A DNA stretch of 64,000 bases from Gp6-AA40 sp963772955 (GTDB lineage: Bacteria > Acidobacteriota > Vicinamibacteria > Vicinamibacterales > UBA2999): the NCBI GenBank assembly GCA_963772955.1, contig CAVYZF010000017.1:1-64000 (forward strand), given 5' to 3'. The translations under genes were made by a program, and so were the position numbers. Below the pieces are notes generated by a model. It was not told the origin of the DNA. It did not search any database and worked only from the letters and a program-made list of their open reading frames with translations. This document shows, piece after piece, positions 25,186 through 33,742 of the stretch (the first letter of the stretch is position 1; each line of letters begins with the position of its first letter).

Positions 25186-25638
25186 TCAAGGCAGGTCAAC
25201 GACCTCGCCTTTTCTCGGATGCACGGCGAGTGCTTTCAGGGCCTCGTCCAGCGCGACGAGATCCTGCCCGACTTCTTTGGATACGAGGAGTGCTTCGTCG
25301 AGCCTCACCATGCCGCCGCCGCCGCGTTTGTCGTTCCGCCGCGCGCGGGCGAAGTCGACGAGGATCCGTCGCATCACCCGCGCCGCCATCGCCAAGAAGT
25401 GCGCGCGATCGTGCCAGCGAATGCGCTTCAAGTCGAAGAGGCGCATGTACGCCTCGTTGACGAGCGCCGTTGCCTGCAGCGTGTGGTCTGGGCGCTCGCG
25501 AGCCATATAGCGTCTCGCCAGCCGGCGCAGCTCGTCGTGAACGAGTGGAACGAGCTGTTCGAAGGCCTGCGCGTCGCCACGCCCCCACGCCACCAGCAAC
25601 TCGGTCGGATTCCGCAGCCGGTCAGCGCTGCTGGCCAC
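25186..25638 (-). CDS. ECF sigma factor, truncated before region 4
   Basis: The 150-residue product matches the acidobacterial/planctomycete-type ECF subfamily (TIGR02999-like). Region 2 is present (VHDELRRLARRYMARER; LVNEAYMRLFD; HFLAMAARVMRRILVDFAR). The linker ends at ALAVHPRKGEVVDLP then TGA, where relatives of about 185 residues continue into the helix-turn-helix of region 4. Without it, -35 recognition is lost. The cut lies about 11 bp from the toxin-antitoxin operator. GTG 25638 overlaps the kinase gene stop by 17 bp. Confidence 0.75.
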   Translation of the reverse strand: MASSADRLRNPTELLVAWGRGDAQAFEQLVPLVHDELRRLARRYMARERPDHTLQATALVNEAYMRLFDLKRIRWHDRAHFLAMAARVMRRILVDFARARRNDKRGGGGMVRLDEALLVSKEVGQDLVALDEALKALAVHPRKGEVVDLP

Positions 25639-28501
25639 TTGCGAGCCGGGGCTGCCAGTTCATGATGACCGTAACCGGCTGCGTCACTTCCGGGATCGTG
25701 TCCACAAGAAAACGCTGGCAGTCTGGAGACACGCTGTAGCTTCGCGCGTAACCGCTCATCGGAGTACCACCGACGCGAGGAGCAAACAAGGGTACCGCCG
25801 TGCCCACGTCGACGCGGTCGCCGTTCGATTCGAGCTCGATCGGCACGGCCATGAGCCGGTTGTCCGGAGCCAGGTAAAAGATCTCCTTGCCGTCGCGGCA
25901 CCACGACGCCTGAACACCGCCCTTCGTGGATACCAGCCATTCACGCCCCGGTCCTGGAAACGCGTGGACGTAGATTTCGTCTTGTCCCGATCTGTTCGAC
26001 TGGTAAGCGACCCAGCGACCGTCGGGTGAGAACTTTCCGTTGGTCTCACTGAACGTCGTGTCTACGACTTTGAACGGTCTTTGCTCACGCTCCAGCGGCA
26101 ATGCCCAGATACCCCCTTGGGCCGCGCTTTGGTATGTGCTCAGTATGAACCGTCCGTCGCGTGACCAGTCGCTTGGAGGTCCCGCTTGTTCGTCGGTCTC
26201 GAGCAGTTCCTCGTCTCGAGTACCCACTGTGTCCTTCACGTACGGATCGAAGGTTCCGTTGCGGTTCGAGGTGAACGCAATACGCTTTCCGTCCGGGGAC
26301 CAGACTGGGTTCAGGTCAAACGCCTCGTTGAACGTGAACGGAGTGGAAACACCGCGCTTCACGTCCAACAGCCAGATATCCGCCCCCTTACCTCCGACAT
26401 TGCGAGTGACCGCCAGTGAGCTGCCGTCAGGGGATAACGAGGAGTAGAAGCTGCCTATGTTGGATCCCGCGACCGTTTCCAGCTCCTTGCCCGATCGATC
26501 GAACCAGACGAACCGACGCTGCTCACCAGTCGGGCCCAAGCGAACCGCAATCACGCCTGCGTCCGACGCTGAGAACGCGGCTCCCTGGCCCTCCGCGCTC
26601 GCAATCAGCCCCACGGCAACGGCGGTGGGCTCACCAGTGAGCGCCAGCTGTGCCGAATCGAATGGCTGTGCAAACAAGGTGTTCTGACGAACGAAAAGCA
26701 GATACCCGGCCGCGTAAATCGCAGCCTGTGCGTCGAGGATCTTTCGCGGGGTTCCTGATGCTGCAATCTCGCCCACATAGATGCCGGGTTCCGTTCCCAT
26801 CGCATAGAACAGAACCCGCCGGCCGCCTGGCAGGAATTGAGGGTACCGATGAACGTTGGTCCGTAGGGTCTCTTGGATGATTCGAGCCGGAGTTCCCCCA
26901 TTTGCAGAAATGGTGTTGAGCCCGCCGCCCGGTCCGGGGCTGAATAGGATCGTGGCGCTCTGGCTCCACGCGCCGCCTTGTGGTGCGGCCGGCGCCAGTG
27001 TCCGGATGGATCCACTGTCGACATCAATCGTTTTCAGCTGGCCGTCTGCGAAAAACCCGATGAATCTGCTATCCGGCGACCAGAAGGGCAGGGACGCGTT
27101 GTCGGTTCCGGGCAGGGGCCGTGCCGCGATCGCACCCAGGGCTCTCAACAATAACTGCGACTTGCCATCAGCGGTTGCTGCAAAGACGAGCGTTTGGCCA
27201 TCCGGCGACACAGCCAGCGAGATTGCGTCCGTTGTCGATGGCGTTGGGACCTCGAATCGGACTTCGCCGGGCGTGATCCGTGATCCACCGAGGTACCAGA
27301 CTGCGCCCGCCGCCGTCGCTGCGATGGCCCCGACCAGCGCGGCGGCCCAGAGCAGTCGCTCACGCAGGCGAAACGCCGGCGGCGTGGCTGCTCGGGTGGA
27401 GGTGATCGGCTCGCGGTGTGCGTCGTCGATCTCGAGACGTGCGTCGGCGATGTCGTGGAGCCGCCTCGCGGGGTCCTTCCGCAGGCATCGCTGCAGTAGC
27501 CGTGTCACGTTCGCAGGGACGGTTGCCGGAATCAGCGTCCAATCCGGCTCGCGCGAGAGCACGTCGCCGATCGTGTCGGTGGCCGTCCGGCCTCCGAACG
27601 TACTGCGCCCGCTGAGCAACTCGTAGAGCACGCAGCCGAAGGCCCAGATGTCGGCACGCTTGTCGACAGCCTGCCCGCGAGCCTGCTCGGGACTCATGTA
27701 GGCCGCCGTGCCGAGCACCGTGCCAGCATGAATTTCGGTGACCGTGAGCGTGGGAGCTTGGGACAACACAGGGGTGGAGTCCCGCTCGGCGGACCCGTCG
27801 TTACGACCCACGAGCTTCGCCAGCCCAAAGTCCAGCACCTTCACGACGCCGTCGGGCCGGACCTTGATGTTGGCCGGCTTCAGATCGCGGTGGACGATGC
27901 CCTTGTCATGGGCGGCCTCGAGCGCGTCTGCGATCTGACGCGCGATGGTCAACGCCTTCTCGAGCGGAAGCGGATGACCGCCAATCACATCAGCAAGCGT
28001 CTCCCCTTCGACGACCTCGAGGACGATGGCGTGGATCCCGCGGGCACGTTCGACCCCGTGAATGGTCGCGATATTGGGATGATTGAGCGCAGCGAGGAGG
28101 CGCGCCTCACGCTCGAAACGAGCGAGCCGATCGGGCTCGCTCGTGAAAAGAGCAGGAAGAACCTTAATGGCAACCTCGCGGCCGAGCGTGGAATCGCGCG
28201 CGCGATAGACCTCGCCCATCCCGCCCGCGCCGAGCCGCGACACGATCGTGTAAGCCCCGAACTGCTGGCCCTTGGTCAGTACGGGTTCGGACGATCCCAG
28301 TCCCTGCGCCGCGACTGCAATGGCTGGCGTTCCAAGGAACCGCGACGCCGATCCATCGTACGCCAGCAGTTGTTCGACCTCCCGGCGCAGATCGTCATCG
28401 TCGCCACACGCCTGTGCCAGATAGTCGTCACGCTCGGCGCGCGGTCGGTCGAGTGCCCCCTGACAGATTCGCTCGATCTCCCGCTCACGATCAGAGATCA
28501 C
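25622..28501 (-). CDS. Serine/threonine protein kinase with TolB-like beta-propeller
   Basis: The product has about 959 residues. A helical N-terminal region comes first (EREIERICQGALDRP), then a Pkn-type kinase with P-loop GAGGMG (91-96), Lys113, HRDLKPAN (204-211) and DFG (224-226). One transmembrane helix follows near 395-415, then a C-terminal WD40/TolB-like propeller with repeated SPDGxxL motifs outside the membrane. It senses an extracytoplasmic cue and phosphorylates unknown targets. GTG 28501 matches the family start; the open frame continues to 28897 with low-complexity, non-homologous sequence. The truncated sigma gene overlaps its 3' end. Confidence 0.88.
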   Translation of the reverse strand: MISDREREIERICQGALDRPRAERDDYLAQACGDDDDLRREVEQLLAYDGSASRFLGTPAIAVAAQGLGSSEPVLTKGQQFGAYTIVSRLGAGGMGEVYRARDSTLGREVAIKVLPALFTSEPDRLARFEREARLLAALNHPNIATIHGVERARGIHAIVLEVVEGETLADVIGGHPLPLEKALTIARQIADALEAAHDKGIVHRDLKPANIKVRPDGVVKVLDFGLAKLVGRNDGSAERDSTPVLSQAPTLTVTEIHAGTVLGTAAYMSPEQARGQAVDKRADIWAFGCVLYELLSGRSTFGGRTATDTIGDVLSREPDWTLIPATVPANVTRLLQRCLRKDPARRLHDIADARLEIDDAHREPITSTRAATPPAFRLRERLLWAAALVGAIAATAAGAVWYLGGSRITPGEVRFEVPTPSTTDAISLAVSPDGQTLVFAATADGKSQLLLRALGAIAARPLPGTDNASLPFWSPDSRFIGFFADGQLKTIDVDSGSIRTLAPAAPQGGAWSQSATILFSPGPGGGLNTISANGGTPARIIQETLRTNVHRYPQFLPGGRRVLFYAMGTEPGIYVGEIAASGTPRKILDAQAAIYAAGYLLFVRQNTLFAQPFDSAQLALTGEPTAVAVGLIASAEGQGAAFSASDAGVIAVRLGPTGEQRRFVWFDRSGKELETVAGSNIGSFYSSLSPDGSSLAVTRNVGGKGADIWLLDVKRGVSTPFTFNEAFDLNPVWSPDGKRIAFTSNRNGTFDPYVKDTVGTRDEELLETDEQAGPPSDWSRDGRFILSTYQSAAQGGIWALPLEREQRPFKVVDTTFSETNGKFSPDGRWVAYQSNRSGQDEIYVHAFPGPGREWLVSTKGGVQASWCRDGKEIFYLAPDNRLMAVPIELESNGDRVDVGTAVPLFAPRVGGTPMSGYARSYSVSPDCQRFLVDTIPEVTQPVTVIMNWQPRLASGQQR

Positions 28502-28779
28502 GAATAACTCCCGGCTTGGAACTGGACACGATTCTACGCCGTCAACCCTCCTCTCCTGCCCAATTTCCGTCGAATTCTGCCCGTTCTCGACGCCATGCCC
28601 CGTTTTGACGCGTCGCTCCGCCTTGGGTGGCAAGGACCGGCCGCGAGCGAGCCTCTGGCTTCGCTCCTGGCGAGTCCCGGAGGACGCCATGCCACTCCAC
28701 CTCGTCTCTTGCCCATCGGCGGCATACACCGCCGTTACCCTTTTGACACTCTGCGCAACTGTCACGGCCGACACGGCGC

Positions 28780-29220
28780 ATGAAGACACCGCGGGTTCGC
28801 GGGTTCGTTCGGAGAGCTCATGGATTCGCGACGCGATCGCGGAAGGACCGCGAGCGGTCGCCAACCTTCCGTCGACTGGTCGCCGCAATCGATGCAACCG
28901 ACGGAGTGGTCTACGTCCAGGAAGGCCGGTGCCGGCAAAGTGTGCGGGCGTGCCTGCATCTCTCGGTCGGAGTCGCCGGCCCCTACCGCTTCCTTCGGGT
29001 GCTACTGAGCACGCGCAAGGCGCCCGGCTGCGAACTCATCGCCTCGATCGGTCACGAACTGCAGCACGTGCTGGAGGTCCTGAGCGATCCCAGGGTGAAG
29101 AGCTCCCAAGACATGTACGTCTTCTTCGATCGCAAGAAACCAGCCGGCTGGCGGGACGCCTTCGAGACGGACGAGGCCGAAGAGGTCGGGATGCTCGTGA
29201 GCCGGGAGGTGTGTAAGTGA
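28780..29220 (+). CDS. HExxH-containing conserved protein
   Basis: The 146-residue protein has RSPTFRRLVAAIDATDGVVY, VQEGRCRQSVRACL and then SIGHELQHVLEVL. The HELQH sequence resembles a zinc-protease metal site, followed by a conserved FETDEAEEVG, which could supply the third ligand. I recognise a family of similar acidobacterial proteins but know of no assay. No signal peptide is obvious, and the N-terminal 25 residues are Arg-rich and may be artefactual; a later start is possible. Divergent from the kinase gene; 28502-28779 between them shows nothing recognisable. Confidence 0.6.
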   Translation: MKTPRVRGFVRRAHGFATRSRKDRERSPTFRRLVAAIDATDGVVYVQEGRCRQSVRACLHLSVGVAGPYRFLRVLLSTRKAPGCELIASIGHELQHVLEVLSDPRVKSSQDMYVFFDRKKPAGWRDAFETDEAEEVGMLVSREVCK

Positions 29221-29275
29221 CAACCCGGCATACTGCAATTAGCAAGGCCTGGCGAATGGCAGCAAACGGTTGATG

Positions 29276-29372
29276 TCAAGCGACTGAGTCGAGCGATGCC
29301 AAGGTTTCGAGCCAGGAACGGAGATGCGTCCAGCCGCGTCGGGGTTTGAGATTCGCAATCGAAGGGGTACCA
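29276..29372 (-). repeat. Dispersed microprotein element, copy 3 (degenerate)
   Basis: It shares GGGGTTTGAGATTCGC and GATCG/AATCG-AAGGGGTACC with copies 1 and 2. On the minus strand it retains a reading with IANLKP and SWLETLA, ending in TGA at 29276-29278. No in-frame ATG or GTG precedes the conserved part. It lies between the HExxH gene and the DUF6152 pair. Confidence 0.55.
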
Positions 29373-29401
29373 ACCTTCGCTCACAACTCACGCGAAGGTT
29401 G
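29371..29401. repeat. 10-bp perfect hairpin CAACCTTCGC/GCGAAGGTTG
   Basis: CAACCTTCGC at 29371-29380 and GCGAAGGTTG at 29392-29401 form a perfect 10-bp stem with an 11-nt loop. The left arm is part of an 18-mer (GTACCAACCTTCGCTCAC) repeated exactly at 39848-39865. No T-run follows, so it looks REP-like rather than an intrinsic terminator. Confidence 0.55.
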
Positions 29402-29480
29402 CCCACCGTAGCTCGCGGTGAATTCAAAGCGAGCGAAGGTGGACGCTAAACCGTTCGCCCGACGACCACCTGCTCCGCGA

Positions 29481-30527
29481 TTACTTGCCGGGCTCGAAGC
29501 GATCGAGGCATTCATACGGGTTGACGCGGTTCTCAGGCTTCCACACGAAATACCGCTTGAGGTCGAAGGGCTTCGTGAAGTTGACGGGATCCGTTGTGGT
29601 CAGGATGTAATCGAGACGGCTGTAGTCCGCATTCGGGATGAAGCGCTCGACCGTCTTGATCTGATCGCTTTGTGGCGTGCCCTCGTGATCGAAGTAACCA
29701 GCCGCAATGTGATCGGTCTCGACGACCAACGTCGTGCCCTCCCAACGTCCGCGCGAAAAACCGAACAATGTGTGCGCTGCCGGCGCCACCACCGTGGGAT
29801 TCATGTGGATTGTCCGCACCGAGTCGTACTCCTCGAGCCGCATGATGATCGTGTCACCCTCCCTCCTGAAATCCATCGGCAGCGGAGAAATCATGATGAG
29901 CGGCGTGCCCTTCGTGCCGCACTTCAAAAGGACGTTGTTGCGCGGATTCCATTTCGCAAGTCCGGCCTTTCCGGCGGCGGTCAGCGGATACCCCCCCTTG
30001 AACATCGGAAACGCGGCGGGGTCGCTCATGATCGTCGACCAGACGCGGAACAGACCGTCGGCCTTGGCTTTCGCGGCAGCGACATCGCCGGCGATCTTTG
30101 CCCCCCCGACCAGACGCCCGGCTTTCCCGGCTGCGAAATAGGGGGTGGGCGACCCGAAGTTGAACTCGTTGCCGTTTGGCAGCAACAGGCTGCGCGCAAG
30201 AATCTCAGGTCGGCCGCGATTCGAAGGCGAGCCCGCGATCGTCACACGATCGCCCACGCGAACCGAGCTTCCGTCCACCCCACGATTCCGCAGGATGCTG
30301 ATCGACGCTGTTTCAGCATCCCAGATGGTCTCCACGCCCTTCTCGTCCCTCACGGACAGGAGGATCTGTCCATGCGGGTTGCGCCACGACACAGACTTGA
30401 CGACGCCGGTGACCTCGATTGTCTTTCTTGAATCGAAGATACCCGCCTGACTGTGATGCGCGTGGGCAAGATCCCCGAACACGGCGAGACCGACGACCAG
30501 GCTCACCACCCGGAAGAACTGTCGCAT
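29481..30527 (-). CDS. DUF6152-family exported protein
   Basis: The 348-residue product has a signal peptide ending before AHHSQAGIFD, the hallmark of DUF6152. An OB-like domain follows (VTGVVKSVSWRNPHGQILL), then a middle region and a C-terminal module with GRWEGTTLVVETD and YSRLDYILTTTDP. Function unknown; likely periplasmic. AGGAG lies 8 nt before ATG 30527. An alternative ATG at 30554 overlaps the upstream gene stop (ATGA), so translational coupling is possible either way. Confidence 0.8.
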   Translation of the reverse strand: MRQFFRVVSLVVGLAVFGDLAHAHHSQAGIFDSRKTIEVTGVVKSVSWRNPHGQILLSVRDEKGVETIWDAETASISILRNRGVDGSSVRVGDRVTIAGSPSNRGRPEILARSLLLPNGNEFNFGSPTPYFAAGKAGRLVGGAKIAGDVAAAKAKADGLFRVWSTIMSDPAAFPMFKGGYPLTAAGKAGLAKWNPRNNVLLKCGTKGTPLIMISPLPMDFRREGDTIIMRLEEYDSVRTIHMNPTVVAPAAHTLFGFSRGRWEGTTLVVETDHIAAGYFDHEGTPQSDQIKTVERFIPNADYSRLDYILTTTDPVNFTKPFDLKRYFVWKPENRVNPYECLDRFEPGK

Positions 30528-30550
30528 GTTGTTATCTCCTGACAGACGCC

Positions 30551-31672
30551 TCATTTCCGCCCGGGTTGCTGATACTCCGGCGCGAGCTCCTTGCAGGCCT
30601 CGACCTTGAACGGCGCATCCGCCGGCAGGACGCTATCCGTATCCACATACTTGTCCGCGAAGTAGTCGGGATCTTCGGCGACGATGCCGCGAGTGAGCTC
30701 GAAGGTTGCGGGATTCAGCGTGAAGCGCTCGACGACGTGCAGCTTGTTGCTATGGGGCAGTGAGCCTGTCAGGGTGCCGGGCTCGAAGCCGACTGTGTCG
30801 ACGACGAGCGTGTCACCGTCCCAGCGGCCGATCGAATGACCGGCGCGGCTCGGCTTGATGTTCGCCGGGTGCGCGGTCATGTTCATCTGCACGGTTCGAG
30901 TCAGGCCGACGCCATACTCCATCTTGATGACCGTCGCGCTCTGCGTGATGCGGCCAATCGCGCCGTCGAACACCCAGTCGAACAGGATGCTCGTGACCTG
31001 GCAGGAGAGCCGCGGGTTCTCCGACGTCGGCCGCTTACGCAGCGCCTCTGCTGCCGCCTGTCCCGCTGCGGTCAACTTCACGGGCGGCGGGAACCAGCCG
31101 GCGGGCCCGGCTGGCATCGGCAGTTTGCCGGCCCTGATCGCGGCGGCCTGACTGATGGGCACGAGCCCGGTGCGCCCGCCTGGCGGCGTGGCCAGGACCT
31201 GTTGCTCCTGCGCCCACTCACCAGCGAGGTTCGGCTTGCCGTTCGACAGCCGGAAAGGTCGTTTCGTGCGATCGACGGGGTTCGCGCCGCTCAACTGCTG
31301 ATAGCGTTCGAGCGTTGGCGCATTACCAAGCGTCATCGTGTCCACCGTGCACGCACTCGTATCCTCGCGATGCGGGTGGCCCTTCACCTTGATGGACGTG
31401 CCCCGCACGAACATCTCAGGCGACCAGCCCGAGCGTCGGAGCACCGTGGCTCCCCGTGTCTCGCATTTCATCGCGATGACCTTACCGTCGTTACCGACGA
31501 CATCGAAATAGACATACGTATGCGGGTTGACGAAATCGACCCCCGTCACCTTGCCCTCGAGCTCGACGTTCTTCCTCATGTCGTAGAGGCCGGCGCCGTG
31601 GTGCGCGTAGGCGCGTTCGACCGGTACCGTGAGCAGGGTGGCAACGAGTACCGCGTGTGTCACTCTTGTCAT
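30551..31672 (-). CDS. DUF6152-family exported protein (upstream paralogue)
   Basis: The 373-residue product has a signal peptide followed by YAHHGAGLYD, then an OB-like domain (GKVTGVDFVNPHTYVYFDVV), a SPEMFVRGTSIKVKG strand pair and the C-terminal GRWDGDTLVVDTVGF module. The paired genes share order and motifs, so they are old duplicates with about the same architecture. GAGGGG precedes ATG 31672. The TGA overlaps the ATG 30554 candidate of the downstream gene. Function unknown. Confidence 0.8.
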   Translation of the reverse strand: MTRVTHAVLVATLLTVPVERAYAHHGAGLYDMRKNVELEGKVTGVDFVNPHTYVYFDVVGNDGKVIAMKCETRGATVLRRSGWSPEMFVRGTSIKVKGHPHREDTSACTVDTMTLGNAPTLERYQQLSGANPVDRTKRPFRLSNGKPNLAGEWAQEQQVLATPPGGRTGLVPISQAAAIRAGKLPMPAGPAGWFPPPVKLTAAGQAAAEALRKRPTSENPRLSCQVTSILFDWVFDGAIGRITQSATVIKMEYGVGLTRTVQMNMTAHPANIKPSRAGHSIGRWDGDTLVVDTVGFEPGTLTGSLPHSNKLHVVERFTLNPATFELTRGIVAEDPDYFADKYVDTDSVLPADAPFKVEACKELAPEYQQPGRK

Positions 31673-31816
31673 CTTTGTCCCCTCTCGACGTCCCCGAACG
31701 GTCCGACCACGCGGCGAAGATTGTCTCACTCTTTGCCGGCGGACCGAGCGCACCCGGTCACGGCGGCGTCTCGTATAATCCGGCTGCGGCCGTCAAGGAC
31801 CGATTGAGGTAACGCG

Positions 31817-32443
31817 ATGACGACACCGTCTTGGAACATCAGCGGGCAGTACGTCGAAACCTGCAGTTGCGACTTCGTGTGTCCCTGCATCCTCGGGCAG
31901 ATGGCTGTTCGCCCGTCGAAAGGCTGGTGCACCTTTGCAATGGCGATGCAAGTCGAGCGCGGCAGCTTCGGCGACGTTCCTCTGAACGGGCTCACGTTCA
32001 TCGTCTTGGGGATGACACCCGAGGAAATGGGCAAGGGAAACTGGTCCGTCGGACTCGTCATCGACGACCGCGCCACGGCCGCGCAGCGCGATGCGATCAC
32101 CGCGATTGCGAGCGGCGCCGCTGGCGGTCCGATGGCGCCGCTGAGCGGCTTGATTGGAAAATTTCTGGGCGCCGAGCAGGCGCCGATCCGGATCGAGAAA
32201 GACGGCAAGAAGTTCACGGTGACGGCAGGGAAGCTCGTGGACATGGCGGGCGAAGGCGTCATGGGAATCGATCCGAACGCCACGGAACCGATGTACCTCG
32301 AGAACACCGGGCACCCGGTGTCGAATCGTCTCGCGGTGGCGCACGCGTCGAAGAGTCACGTCCACGCCCTCGGACTGACGTGGGACGATGCGAGCGGGAA
32401 GAACAACGGGCACTACGCGCCCTTCAATTGGCGGAGTGCCTAA
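31817..32443 (+). CDS. DUF1326 domain protein with Cys-rich N terminus
   Basis: The 208-residue product has the DUF1326 signature YVETCSCDFVCPC, three or four cysteines that could bind a metal. The rest is soluble, with GNWSVGLVIDDRAT and SHVHALGLTWDD near the end. GAGGT lies 9 nt before the ATG. It overlaps the downstream DUF2182 membrane gene; the two families recur as neighbours and are thought to act together, perhaps on a metal or heme-linked process. That role is not established. Confidence 0.88.
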   Translation: MTTPSWNISGQYVETCSCDFVCPCILGQMAVRPSKGWCTFAMAMQVERGSFGDVPLNGLTFIVLGMTPEEMGKGNWSVGLVIDDRATAAQRDAITAIASGAAGGPMAPLSGLIGKFLGAEQAPIRIEKDGKKFTVTAGKLVDMAGEGVMGIDPNATEPMYLENTGHPVSNRLAVAHASKSHVHALGLTWDDASGKNNGHYAPFNWRSA

Positions 32444-33242
32444 CCAGACCTTCGACCCACGCCCGCCGACGCGGATTGAACGCGCGCTCGGTCACCAGCG
32501 CGTCGCCTCGATCGTCCTCCTGATTCTGCTTCCGCTCGTCTGCTGGTCATGGATCGTGGTGATGGCGCGCGACATGTACGGCCCGATGACGGGCGCCAGC
32601 GCGTGGATGATGACAAGGGAGTGGGACGCGCGCCATGTGTTCCTGCTGTGGGCGATGTGGGCGGTCATGATGGCGGGGATGATGCTGCCATCGGCGGCAC
32701 CGCTGCTCCTGTTGTACGGCGCGGCGGCGAGACGTCGCGCCGTCAATCGCCGCGCGACGTACGAGATCTACGCGCTCGCTGCGGGATACCTGACGATGTG
32801 GTCGTTGTTCAGCATTGGCGCGACGGCCGCTCAGCGAGTGCTCTCGATGCTCCTCATCCTCTCGCCCATGATGACGCTGACCAGCCCAATCCTCGGCGCA
32901 GCGGTGCTGCTGATTGCCGGCGTCTACCAGATGACGCCGCTCAAGAGCGTGTGCCTGCGGCAGTGCCAGTCGCCCATGAGCTTCCTGATGCACCACTGGC
33001 GCCCCGATGTCCGCGGCGCCTTCCGCATGGGTGTCGATCACGGCGCCTATTGCTTAGGGTGCTGCTGGGCACTCATGGTGTTGCTGTTCGTTGGCGGCGT
33101 GATGAACCTCGCCGTGATCGCAGCGCTGACCGTGTTCGTCGGGTTCGAGAAGCTCGGTCCGTTCGGCGTCCGCACGGCACGGGCGAGCGGCGCACTGCTG
33201 ATTGGCGCAGGCGTCTGGATGCTGCTGGCCCCACGTGTGTAG
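32436..33242 (+). CDS. DUF2182 predicted metal-binding integral membrane protein
   Basis: The 268-residue product has about six membrane helices. Motifs typical of DUF2182 are MMAGMMLPSAAPLLLLYG, YQMTPLKSVCLRQCQSP and DHGAYCLGCCWALM; the Cys/Met/His content suggests metal coordination in the membrane. The start GTG 32436 lies inside the last codons of the DUF1326 gene (8-bp overlap), supporting coupled translation. An upstream in-frame start at 32388 would add 16 charged residues and overlap more. Confidence 0.88.
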   Translation: MPNQTFDPRPPTRIERALGHQRVASIVLLILLPLVCWSWIVVMARDMYGPMTGASAWMMTREWDARHVFLLWAMWAVMMAGMMLPSAAPLLLLYGAAARRRAVNRRATYEIYALAAGYLTMWSLFSIGATAAQRVLSMLLILSPMMTLTSPILGAAVLLIAGVYQMTPLKSVCLRQCQSPMSFLMHHWRPDVRGAFRMGVDHGAYCLGCCWALMVLLFVGGVMNLAVIAALTVFVGFEKLGPFGVRTARASGALLIGAGVWMLLAPRV

Positions 33243-33506
33243 CCGAAGGCGCCCGGCCATCGACGAGATCCAGCGAGGCAGGTCGTCGAGCTCATCGCGG
33301 TCCGCGTCACTCTACGGGATCTCCGTGGAAGGCGGTCGCCTCCTCGCCTTCGGCTCACACCAGGGTTAGCGACGTCGGACTGATTTCATCATGGCCGGGA
33401 CGGCCGGATTGCCGCGGCGTATCTCTTCTTCGACCAGCGACCCTGAGCCGTTGCCAGATGCCGGAGACAACGAGGTACTGTCGCACCCGACAAAAGGAGC
33501 GCTCAA

Positions 33507-33590
33507 ATGCCTGTTAAGAAGAAGGACCTCCCCGCGAAGAAACCGGTCAAGGGTGGACGCAAGGCCGGCAAGCCACAGCAGGAATTCTAA
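33507..33590 (+). CDS. Small Lys-rich peptide (27 residues)
   Basis: The short frame begins MPVKKKDLPAKKPVKGGRK and ends GKPQQEF, strongly basic. AAAGGAG lies 8 nt before the ATG, and a terminator-like hairpin follows 14 bp after the stop. Gene-like signals on both sides make it a believable small protein, perhaps nucleic-acid binding; homologues cannot be checked here. The rest of 33243-33742 shows nothing else. Confidence 0.5.
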   Translation: MPVKKKDLPAKKPVKGGRKAGKPQQEF

Positions 33591-33600
33591 GTACGGCAAT

Positions 33601-33640
33601 GGGAGGATGCGCGTGACGCATCCCCCCTCCCTTTCCCTTC
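33601..33640 (+). terminator. Terminator-like hairpin after the Lys-rich peptide
   Basis: GGATGCG (33605-33611) pairs with CGCATCC (33617-33623) around CGTGA, and GGGA/TCCC can extend it past a C-bulge. The following TTTCCCTTC is a poor T-tract, so efficiency is uncertain. Confidence 0.45.
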
Positions 33641-33742
33641 GCTGATCGCCCGATCGCGGCGGCACTTCGCTTGCTCTAAAGCACTCCCGAAACAGCTTCG
33701 CCCCGGAGCAGCACGCTTCGGCATTTCAGTTCTGTACGTCAC

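Noticed and set aside
28502..28897. Upstream extension of the kinase frame to 28897
   Set aside because: The extra 132 residues are low-complexity and Arg-rich; kinase family N termini begin at about 28501.
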